This document shows, in pieces, positions 1 to 6,187 of a DNA stretch of 16,365 nt (positions are counted from its first letter, which is position 1; each line of letters opens with the position of its first letter). Location: contig JAMCWS010000223.1 of NCBI GenBank assembly GCA_023480605.1, positions 1 to 16,365 on the forward strand, in the 5' to 3' direction. Source of the DNA: a bacterium (GTDB lineage: Bacteria; Sumerlaeota; Sumerlaeia; MVZB01). Below the pieces are notes generated by a model. The model had not been told where the DNA came from. It saw nothing but the letters and a program-made list of their open reading frames with translations, and did no database searches. The position numbers and the translations under genes were made by a program.

Positions 1-41
1 GAAGCGCGGGCAAGGCCGCGGACCGTGACCGCGTAATTAAA

Positions 42-380
42 TCACGGATTTTGTTTGGTGATGGCGATCGCCACGTCGGCGGGCAGCGCCAGCCCCGCCG
101 CCACCTGCATCCCCTTGAATATGCCGACCGGCACGGCGCAGCCGGCGCAGCAGCCGCGCAAGACCTCACGCACGGTGTTCATAAGCTGGCTTTCCCCCGC
201 CGAGTTCATTTCCATGTAGGCGTCGATCGGCCCTTGGTCGCCCAAGCGGGCCGCCAGGACGCGGATGTTCTTGCAGTCGGTCTGAATGACGAAATCCACG
301 TTGCGTGCGTCTTCGGTGCGCGCCTCGACGGCGGTTTTGAATCCGCAAATCCCCGGTTCCACATCCACTTTGACATTCAC
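42..380 (-). CDS. small Cys-containing conserved protein, DUF6951-like
   Basis: A 112-residue protein of unknown function. The start is GTG at 380, because AAGGAG (388-393) lies 7 nt upstream. The frame stays open to 500, but the extra 40 residues are Arg-rich and have no ribosome site. The protein opens with MNVKVDVEPGICGF and carries Cys12, a TDC motif near residue 45, a CCAGC cluster near residues 84-88, and a hydrophobic tail with GLALPADVAI. The pattern of an early GICGF motif and a late Cys cluster before an ALP-DV segment reminds me of the uncharacterised DUF6951 family found in methanogens and some anaerobic bacteria. That match is from memory and uncertain. The spaced Cys residues could bind a metal or an Fe-S centre, which is inference. 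There is no signal peptide. The gene diverges from the prpD/comA-like operon across a 473-base gap. Confidence 0.7.
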   Translation of the reverse strand: MNVKVDVEPGICGFKTAVEARTEDARNVDFVIQTDCKNIRVLAARLGDQGPIDAYMEMNSAGESQLMNTVREVLRGCCAGCAVPVGIFKGMQVAAGLALPADVAIAITKQNP

Positions 381-405
381 GCCAGGTCTCCTTGTGTTTT
401 CATGG

Positions 406-475
406 CATATCGCGATCCGCATCCACGAGCGTATCGACTCGGCGATCGCCCGGCGTCGTATCATATCGCGGTCCG
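406..475. repeat. pair of 14-bp direct repeats upstream of the small Cys-protein gene
   Basis: CATATCGCGATCCG at 406-419 recurs as CATATCGCGGTCCG at 462-475, with 13 of 14 bases identical and a period of 56 bp. Both lie in the non-coding gap just upstream of the minus-strand gene that starts at 380, so paired regulator sites are possible. No known regulator consensus is recognised. Two short GC-rich repeats can also arise by chance. Confidence 0.3.
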
Positions 476-492
476 AGCGCGCAGGCCAGCAA

Positions 493-520
493 TTACGCAT
501 GGTTCGTTACGCATGGTTCG
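493..520. repeat. perfect 14-bp tandem duplication
   Basis: TTACGCATGGTTCG occurs twice without a gap, at 493-506 and 507-520. It lies in the non-coding gap between the divergent genes. This looks like a replication-slippage duplication or a paired binding site. The following stretch to about 615 is also rich in TTCCG and TCCGGA words (for example near 529, 537, 571 and 606), which adds to the repetitive look of the gap. Confidence 0.55.
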
Positions 521-679
521 GGGCGAGTCCGGAAGTTCCGAACGGACGACCGAGCCGTAGTTCCGGACGCCGGTCCGGAGGGATTGAAGACCCATCCGCA
601 CCGTGGTTCCGGAGCGATGGCGGAAGTGGATGGTCATTTTGATTAATTCATCCGGGATGCCCTCGGCGTCCGCGGGTTG

Positions 680-695
680 TCGGTTTGCAAACCGA
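680..695. promoter_or_regulatory. perfect 16-bp palindrome, candidate operator
   Basis: TCGGTTTGCAAACCGA is an uninterrupted palindrome centred between 687 and 688. It lies about 40 bp upstream of the candidate -35 element of the prpD-like gene. A perfect 16-bp dyad with no loop fits a dimeric repressor or activator site better than an RNA hairpin. A second inverted repeat, ATGCCG/CGGCAT (arms 703-708 and 717-722), follows within 8 bp. The cognate regulator is not identifiable, and none is encoded beside the operon. Confidence 0.4.
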
Positions 696-737
696 GTCGA
701 CCATGCCGGCCGGCCGCGGCATCCGTAGTTTCCCCGA

Positions 738-766
738 TTGAGTCCGCCGTCCGCCGGGTCTAAACT
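738..766 (+). promoter_or_regulatory. candidate housekeeping promoter for the prpD/comA-like operon
   Basis: TTGAGT (738-743) and TAAACT (761-766) are separated by exactly 17 bp, and each matches 4 of 6 bases of the sigma-70 consensus. Transcription would begin near 773, leaving an untranslated leader of about 80 nt before the ATG at 854. The match is modest and the organism is unknown, so this is only a candidate. Confidence 0.3.
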
Positions 767-787
767 GAAGGTAGGCCTTCCCGGCGG
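751..787 (+). other. inverted repeat / stem-loop overlapping the candidate promoter
   Basis: CCGCCGGG (751-758) pairs perfectly with CCCGGCGG (780-787). An inner AAGG/CCTT stem caps the structure, with an internal bulge of TCTAAACTG. The repeat surrounds the candidate -10 element. It could be an operator dyad or, if transcription starts further upstream, a leader hairpin. No T-run follows, so it does not look like a terminator. No known riboswitch class is recognised. Confidence 0.35.
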
Positions 788-853
788 GGGGGACGCCCGC
801 CGCTCTGTATGGCGCGGTCCGGATTGGAAAAAAACGTCGCAAGGTCATCCCCC

Positions 854-2248
854 ATGGAAACCATGAGTCGGCAACTGGCGCGATTTGTCGTCGGCTGCAC
901 GTTCGAGCAGTTGACTCCTCTTATCCGTGAGGCAACCAAGATCCGCGTCCTCGACTCGCTTGGCTGCGCCTGGGGCGCCGCGGGGGGTGGCCCCATCCCC
1001 CTGTTGCGCCGGCAAATCGAAGACTTCGGCGGCCGGCCGCGCTGCACGTTGATCGGCGGCGGCAGGACCGCGCCGGATCTCGCGGCTTTTTATAATGGCG
1101 CGCGCGTGCGTTACCTTGATTTCAACGACAGTTACCTCGCCCCGCGTGAAACCTGTCACCCCAGCGACAACCTGGGCGCCGTGCTCGCCGCCGCCGAATA
1201 TGCCAGGGCCGGCGGCAAGACCCTCATGCTGGCCCTTGCCGTGGCCTACCAGATCCAGTGCCGGCTGAGCGACGTGGCGCCGGTGCGGGCGCGCGGCTTC
1301 GACCACACGACGCAAGGATCTTACGCGGCGGCCGCCGGCGTGGCCAAGGCTCTCGGACTCGATGAAGATCGGACCGCCGACGCCATCGCCATGGCCGGCA
1401 CGGCGCTCAACGCCCTGCGCGTGACGCGCACCGGCCGGCTGAGCCACTGGAAGGGGCTGGCCTATCCCTTCACCGGTTTCGCCGCCACGCACCTGGCTTT
1501 TCTCGCCATGCGGGGGGTCACCGGGCCGCCCGAAGTTTTCGAAGGCAACAAGGGATTCATGGACGCCGTCGCCGGGCGCTTCGAGATCGACTGGGCGGCC
1601 GAGGGGCTCGACCGCATCGCCGGGACGATCATCAAAAAATACAACGCCGAAGTTCATTCCCAGTCGACCATCGAAGGCGCCCTGGAGCTTCAGCGCGAGA
1701 CTGGATTCCAACCATCGGACATCGAGCGGCTGGAGATCGAGATCTTCGATGTCGCATACAACATCATCGGCGGCGGCGAAGAGGGGGGCAAGCAGAACGT
1801 CGCGACGAAGGAGGAGGCCGACCACAGCCTGCCTTACATCATCGCCGCGGCCTTGCTCGACGGCACGATCATGCCGCCGCAATACGAGGAAGCCCGCATC
1901 CGGCGCGAAGACGTGCAGTCCCTGTTGCGGCGTATCGCGGTCCGGCCGCGCGAAGACTTCAGCCGCCGCTTCCCCGGCGAGATGCCCTGCCGGCTGGTCG
2001 CGACGCTCAGGGACGGCCGGGTTCTGGAAAAAGAAAAGCGCGATTACGAGGGTTTCCTCACTCGCCCGACGACCTGGGAGCAGGCCGCCGGCAAATTCAA
2101 GCGGCTGAGCGCCGCGGCGCTGTCGCCGGACCGGCAATCGGCCATCATCGAGATCGTGGCCGGATTGGAAAAGGTGCGGGCCGGCGGCTTGCCAAGACTG
2201 TTGGCCGGGGGAAAGGAGCCTCACGATGCCGGATCAAGACGACAATGA
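854..2248 (+). CDS. MmgE/PrpD-family dehydratase/lyase (2-methylcitrate dehydratase / cis-aconitate decarboxylase fold)
   Basis: A 464-residue cytoplasmic protein, full length for the MmgE/PrpD family. Members remove water or CO2 from tricarboxylates. The N-terminal helical domain has RVLDSLGCAWG (31-41). Family active-site positions are present: D89 and D92 in DFND, H102 in CHPSD, H151 in GFDHTT, K200 in HWKGL and H268 in AEVHSQS. The second-domain signature DHSLPYIIAAALLDG spans 323-337. The ATG at 854 is preferred over an upstream start at 809 because AAGG (841-844) precedes it by 9 nt and homology begins just after it; an ATG at 863 is also possible. The substrate cannot be read from sequence. 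No methylcitrate-cycle genes (prpB, prpC, acnD) are in the window. The gene overlaps the comA-like gene by 23 nt, so the two enzymes probably act in one pathway. GFDHTT differs slightly from the more usual GFHPT, hinting at a divergent subfamily. Confidence 0.85.
   Translation: METMSRQLARFVVGCTFEQLTPLIREATKIRVLDSLGCAWGAAGGGPIPLLRRQIEDFGGRPRCTLIGGGRTAPDLAAFYNGARVRYLDFNDSYLAPRETCHPSDNLGAVLAAAEYARAGGKTLMLALAVAYQIQCRLSDVAPVRARGFDHTTQGSYAAAAGVAKALGLDEDRTADAIAMAGTALNALRVTRTGRLSHWKGLAYPFTGFAATHLAFLAMRGVTGPPEVFEGNKGFMDAVAGRFEIDWAAEGLDRIAGTIIKKYNAEVHSQSTIEGALELQRETGFQPSDIERLEIEIFDVAYNIIGGGEEGGKQNVATKEEADHSLPYIIAAALLDGTIMPPQYEEARIRREDVQSLLRRIAVRPREDFSRRFPGEMPCRLVATLRDGRVLEKEKRDYEGFLTRPTTWEQAAGKFKRLSAAALSPDRQSAIIEIVAGLEKVRAGGLPRLLAGGKEPHDAGSRRQ
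2213..2218 (+). promoter_or_regulatory. ribosome binding site of the comA-like gene inside the prpD-like gene
   Basis: AAGGAG sits 7 nt before the ATG at 2226 and lies within the last codons of the upstream gene. This strong site fixes the comA-like start and implies that the two cistrons are translated from one message. Confidence 0.7.
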
Positions 2249-3068
2249 AAACGCGCGCGGTTTTGCCTTCCTGCGGATGAACGAGCGGCTGCCCAAGCCG
2301 CGCAAATACGGACTCACCGAAATCCGCGGTCCCTACTATTCGCCGATGGGCAAACGTTATCTGGCCGATATTCTGGAGACGGTCGGCGAACACGTCGATT
2401 CGCTCAAGTTCGCCGGCGGCTCGTTCACGCTGATGCCGCGCCAGGCCGTCAGGGAACTGATCGATCTGGCCCACGCCCACCAGGTGCTAGTCTCGACGGG
2501 CGGTTTCATGGAATTCGTGTTGACCCGGGGGCGCGAGGCCGTGCTGCAATACGTCCGGGAGTGCAAGAACCTGGGCTTCGACATCATCGAAATTTCAGCG
2601 GGATTCATCACTCTGCCCACCGACGACTGGCAGCGCCTCATCGAACTGGTTCGGAAGTCCGGCCTCAAGGCCAAGCCGGAGATCGGCATCCAGTTCGGCG
2701 CCGGCGGAGCGACGTCGGCCGAGGAACTCGAAAGCGAAGGCACCCAAGATCCCGAGGCGATGATCGCCCGCGGCGAACGCTTCATCGAGGCGGGGGCCGA
2801 GGTGCTGATGATCGAATCCGAGGGCATCACCGAAAGCGTCAAAACCTGGCGCACGGGCGTCGTGCCCAAAATCATCAACAAACTCGGCTTGGAACACGTG
2901 ATGTTCGAGGCGGCCGATCCCGCGGTTTTCGCCTGGTATGTCAAAAATTTCGGTCCCGACGTCAACCTGTTCGTGGACCACAGCCAGATCGTGCAGCTCG
3001 AAGCTCTGCGCCGGGGGATCTGGGGAACCAAGAGTCTGTGGGGCCGCGTCCTGACTTATCGCGGCTGA
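2226..3068 (+). CDS. comA: phosphosulfolactate synthase family protein (ComA / plant HSA32-like)
   Basis: A 280-residue protein matching the ComA family. The characterised archaeal enzyme adds sulfite to phosphoenolpyruvate in a Mg-dependent reaction to give (2R)-phospho-3-sulfolactate, the first step of methanogen coenzyme M synthesis. Plant HSA32 is a homologue with a heat-tolerance role. Family blocks are seen in order along the TIM barrel: LKFAGGSFTLMP (60-71), VSTGGFMEFVLTRG (89-102), FDIIEISAGFITLP (118-131), KPEIGIQFGAGG (150-161), MIESEGITE (195-203), FEAADP (227-232) and LFVDHSQIVQLEALRRGIWG (248-267). There is no signal peptide. The start at 2226 has a strong AAGGAG site. No other recognisable coenzyme M genes (comB, comC, comDE) or sulfolactate genes are nearby, so the end product is unknown. 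The only metabolic partner in the window is the overlapping dehydratase gene. Family assignment is firm; the exact reaction here is inferred. Confidence 0.85.
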   Translation: MPDQDDNENARGFAFLRMNERLPKPRKYGLTEIRGPYYSPMGKRYLADILETVGEHVDSLKFAGGSFTLMPRQAVRELIDLAHAHQVLVSTGGFMEFVLTRGREAVLQYVRECKNLGFDIIEISAGFITLPTDDWQRLIELVRKSGLKAKPEIGIQFGAGGATSAEELESEGTQDPEAMIARGERFIEAGAEVLMIESEGITESVKTWRTGVVPKIINKLGLEHVMFEAADPAVFAWYVKNFGPDVNLFVDHSQIVQLEALRRGIWGTKSLWGRVLTYRG

Positions 3069-3136
3069 GGGCGGCCGGGTTCCCGCTCGGTCGAATCCGT
3101 TTTGCGTGCGGCAGGGCATGGGGAGCGCCGCCCGCC

Positions 3137-4726
3137 CTATCGCGTGAATGCGGCCGGCAGTGAGCCGCTGACCGCCGGAATCCGGATGAGGGTCTGGTTC
3201 AGGTCGCGCCGGGCGCGGTCCAGTTCCAGTCGCGCGTCGAGCAAGCCGCGCTCGGCATCGAGCAGATCGACGAACGAAACCTGCCCGGTGGTGTAGGCCG
3301 CAAGGTCCGCTTCGTAAGCCGAGCGGCTGTGCGGCAGCACGATTTCGCGGATCAACTGATCTTCGCGTCGGGCGATATCCAAATCCTGCAAATAGGCCAG
3401 CGCCATCGATCGGGTCTGGGCCTTGACCTGGTTCAGCGTGGCTTGTTCGCCCGCCAGGCGGCGACGCATCTCGGTCAGGTAGGCTTCGGCCTGCGCAAAG
3501 TCCGGCCGTTCCTGGGTCTTGGCCTCGAGTCCATACGGGCGGCGCGATTCGGTCATGGAGGCGCCAACCGACATTCCGGCGCCGGCCGGTGCGCCGGCCC
3601 CGTCCGGCATTTCGGCCTCGGGCATCATCCCGCGCTCGAAAAGGCTGTAACCCTGGCTGGCCAGCGGACGATTCATCACTTCGCCCAGGCGGATGGCGAG
3701 GGCCGCGCTCTGGAGTCGCGCCGCCTGCTGGCCCACCTCCTGTCGCCGTTCGAGGGCGCTTTCCGTGAGCGAGGCCAGGCTGGGGGGAACCGGCGCCAGA
3801 TCGCCCGCCGCCGGAGGGCCTAGCGGCGCTTTCGCGGGACGGTCGAGCAGGGCGTTGATCGCGGCCGCCGCCGATCGCCGTTCGGACTGGATGTCCTCGA
3901 GCATGTTGCGCTGGCGCTCGAGCTCCGTCTGCACCCGGAGCAGATCGGCCTGCGATGCCGACCCCGATCGGTAACGGTCGTTAACGACATCGATCAGGCC
4001 GCCGACCAGCGTGACGTTTTCGGCCGTGGTGGCCTCGGTCCGCCCCAGGTATTGGTAACTGAAAAAAGATGTGCCGGCTTCGATGGCGGCGTCGCGAAGG
4101 GCCATCTGCCACTCCAACTCCGCCATGCGGATCTCTTCGCGGATCATTTCGCCCTTGAGCGCGATCGTGCTGGGATAGGGGAAAAAATTCTGCTCCATCT
4201 GCTTGTTGAGCGGCTTGCCCGTTTCGACGTTCAGGTAACGGGTGAATGTGCGGTATTGATTCACGAGTTGATCCAGGTAGTCGGCCTGGCTGAACTGGCT
4301 CAAGGTGGCCTGCCAGCGGTCGCGCGCGGCCTTGACCGACGGATTATGAAGGGCGACGGCCGTCAGAAGGTCCCGCAGCGTAAACGAACCGGCCAGGACG
4401 CGCGCCGCCTGCGCGGGATCGCGGAGTTTTTCGAGTCGCGCCGCCAGCGCCGCCGGTTCCATTTCGAAAAACCGCCCGGCCATATCGAGAAAGGCATCCT
4501 GGGGCGAAGTGGTCGGCCGGTCCTCGCGCACCGACGGGAGTTTCGCGGCGGGCTGACTTGCCGTCGCGGCCCGGTCGGCGGCGTCGACCCAGGCCATCGT
4601 TTTCCGGGTGAAAGAAAGCGGCTCGGCACGTCGCCAGACTTCAAGGCCCTGGCGATAGTGCGCGGTGCATCCGGCGAAGAGGATTGCCACGGTAACCGCG
4701 GCTGACTGGATTATCGTGGGTTTCAT
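3137..4726 (-). CDS. TolC-family outer-membrane efflux lipoprotein, second copy, with Met/Gly-rich insert
   Basis: A 529-residue outer-membrane factor of the TolC/CusC family, which forms the trimeric exit duct of a tripartite pump. The N-terminus has a hydrophobic stretch ending in ILFAGC, so Cys20 is the likely lipidated residue, although Phe at -3 makes the lipobox imperfect. The two internal repeats are recognisable: RYRSGSASQADLLRVQTELE (251-270) and AYTTGQVSFVDLLDAERGLL (477-496). Long coiled-coil helices flank them. Between them, residues 364-393 form a Met/Gly/Ala-rich segment with M367, M368, M373, M385 and M391. In the family fold this falls near the outer-membrane strands or their loop. 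The region of about 40-115 before the first repeat is longer than usual and poorly conserved. The start overlaps the preceding stop as ATGA, indicating translational coupling. It is the last gene of the efflux operon and converges on the comA-like gene 68 nt away. Confidence 0.8.
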   Translation of the reverse strand: MKPTIIQSAAVTVAILFAGCTAHYRQGLEVWRRAEPLSFTRKTMAWVDAADRAATASQPAAKLPSVREDRPTTSPQDAFLDMAGRFFEMEPAALAARLEKLRDPAQAARVLAGSFTLRDLLTAVALHNPSVKAARDRWQATLSQFSQADYLDQLVNQYRTFTRYLNVETGKPLNKQMEQNFFPYPSTIALKGEMIREEIRMAELEWQMALRDAAIEAGTSFFSYQYLGRTEATTAENVTLVGGLIDVVNDRYRSGSASQADLLRVQTELERQRNMLEDIQSERRSAAAAINALLDRPAKAPLGPPAAGDLAPVPPSLASLTESALERRQEVGQQAARLQSAALAIRLGEVMNRPLASQGYSLFERGMMPEAEMPDGAGAPAGAGMSVGASMTESRRPYGLEAKTQERPDFAQAEAYLTEMRRRLAGEQATLNQVKAQTRSMALAYLQDLDIARREDQLIREIVLPHSRSAYEADLAAYTTGQVSFVDLLDAERGLLDARLELDRARRDLNQTLIRIPAVSGSLPAAFTR

Positions 4727-6126
4727 CTTGTCACCCGTTCTCCGTTGTGCGCTTTCATGGGGGACTCGTCGTGGGATTCGGCCGTCGTACCGAGCACTTT
4801 CTCCAGCCGTCCGATGGCCTGGCCGTGGTCGGCTGCGGCCCGTTGATAGGCGAGCAGGAAATTGTGATAGGCCAGCGTCGTCTCCAGCACGCTGGAGAAG
4901 GCGGCCTGATCGGCCCGAAAATCGATTTCGACCTGGCGCATGACCGCCTCGGCCTGGGGCAGCAGGACCTGGGCATACAGCGTCACGAGTCGGTCGGTCA
5001 GCGACACCTCGAAGTAAGCCTGGGCCACCGCCTTGCGGGTGTTGTTGGTCTCCTCCAGCGCCTCGCGTGTCATCGCTTCTTCGGCGGCCTGTTTTTCGCG
5101 GACCAACGCCCGGTTACGCTGCTCCCAGATAGGCAGGTTGATCGCTCCCAGACCGGCCCGCATCGACTTGCCCATCATGCCGGGGACATTGGCCTGATAC
5201 ATCCATCCCAGGGACACGTCCGGTATCCGTTCCAGTTTGGCCATATAAGTTTCGTACCGCGCCTTTTCGACTTCAAGCCCCCGCGTGCGCAGCGCCTCCG
5301 ACCACGCCTCGGCCCGTTGAAATAATGCGTTCAAATCGGCATTGATTTCATAGACGGGCGCCGTGGCGACGGGGCCGACGGTCGTGTTCGGGGGCAGGTT
5401 GAGCAACGCCCGCAGGCGTTCGGCCTGTGTGGCGCGTTGCTCCTCGAGCAGGATGCGGTCATAGCCGAGTTGGGCGGCCTGGCTTTCGGCGTAGAGGGCG
5501 TCGTTGAGTTCGGTCCGCCCCGTGGTCAGTCCCGAATAGGCCAGCAATCCCTCGTTCTTGAGCATTTGCTCGACCTTGCGCGTGATGGGGATCGCCGTGT
5601 CGAGATAATAAAGCTCGTAATACGCGTCCTTGATTTCGACGATCAGGTCGCGGGCGGCGGCCTCGTAACGCAGGCGGGCGACGTCGCTGTCGACGCCCGC
5701 GATCTTCGCCCGCGCCCACAGTTTACGCCACCACGGCAGTTCCTGGCGGATTCCGACGTTCCATTGGCGGTCCGTCCCTGGCATCGGCGAGTCAAGCTGG
5801 ACCCCGCCTTCGATCATCGGGTCGGGCAGGCTGGCGGCCTGGGGTTCGACGTGGATCGCGGCCAGCCAGTTACGGCGTTGCGCCTCGATTCCCGGATTGC
5901 GCCGCATGGCCAGGGGCAGGATTTCGTGCAGCACGATCCCACGGCTGAGCGAAGTGGCCTCGTCGTGCGTGAGCGGCGGCTGCATGGCTGCTCGCCAGGC
6001 TTGGGGATCGTTCATGCGTTCGAACCGGTTGCCCCCGGCGCAACCGACGCCTGCGAGCAGCGCCAACAGGCCGATCAGACCAAGCCGGCGATTCAAGCCC
6101 AAACCCAATCGTAGTCGCGGTATCAT
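4723..6126 (-). CDS. TolC-family outer-membrane efflux lipoprotein (CusC-like)
   Basis: A 467-residue outer-membrane factor, close to the usual length of CusC/TolC. The basic N-terminus and hydrophobic core end in LLAGVGC, so Cys29 is a probable lipoprotein cysteine, with Gly rather than Leu at -3. Family signatures are LPDPMIEGGVQ (100-110), the helix-rich segment 155-245 containing YSGLTTGRTELNDALYAE (197-214), and IPDVSLGWMYQANVPG (301-316) followed by INLPIWEQRNRALV (329-342). Met residues 317, 318 and 322 lie in the predicted second-barrel loop, a pattern often seen in Cu/Ag efflux OMFs. The ATG at 6126 follows GGGAAGGGGTG. The gene lies 61 nt downstream of the RND pump gene and overlaps the second OMF by 4 nt. 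It is the more canonical of the two and the likelier main partner of the pump. Confidence 0.85.
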   Translation of the reverse strand: MIPRLRLGLGLNRRLGLIGLLALLAGVGCAGGNRFERMNDPQAWRAAMQPPLTHDEATSLSRGIVLHEILPLAMRRNPGIEAQRRNWLAAIHVEPQAASLPDPMIEGGVQLDSPMPGTDRQWNVGIRQELPWWRKLWARAKIAGVDSDVARLRYEAAARDLIVEIKDAYYELYYLDTAIPITRKVEQMLKNEGLLAYSGLTTGRTELNDALYAESQAAQLGYDRILLEEQRATQAERLRALLNLPPNTTVGPVATAPVYEINADLNALFQRAEAWSEALRTRGLEVEKARYETYMAKLERIPDVSLGWMYQANVPGMMGKSMRAGLGAINLPIWEQRNRALVREKQAAEEAMTREALEETNNTRKAVAQAYFEVSLTDRLVTLYAQVLLPQAEAVMRQVEIDFRADQAAFSSVLETTLAYHNFLLAYQRAAADHGQAIGRLEKVLGTTAESHDESPMKAHNGERVTR

Positions 6127-6187
6127 GCAACACCCCTTCCCGATGTTTGCCGGTCCACAAGCGTATCAGCTCCCGACGGCCCGTGTT

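Noticed and set aside
14..33. GC-rich hairpin downstream of the small Cys-protein gene as terminator
   Set aside because: Only about five base pairs, and no T-run follows in the direction of transcription.
381..500. Upstream extension of the small Cys protein to a start near 500
   Set aside because: The extra 40 residues are Arg-rich with no ribosome site, while the GTG at 380 has AAGGAG at ideal spacing and begins the conserved-looking region.
845..2224. 459-codon open frame antisense to the prpD-like gene
   Set aside because: It mirrors the third-position GC bias of a gene with clear family motifs, and its translation is Arg/Gly/His-rich without recognisable domains.
3069..3136. Terminator between the convergent comA-like and outer-membrane factor genes
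   Set aside because: The only notable pairing is a 7-bp GGGCGGC/GCCGCCC repeat separated by 51 nt and reaching the coding end, with no T-run in either direction.
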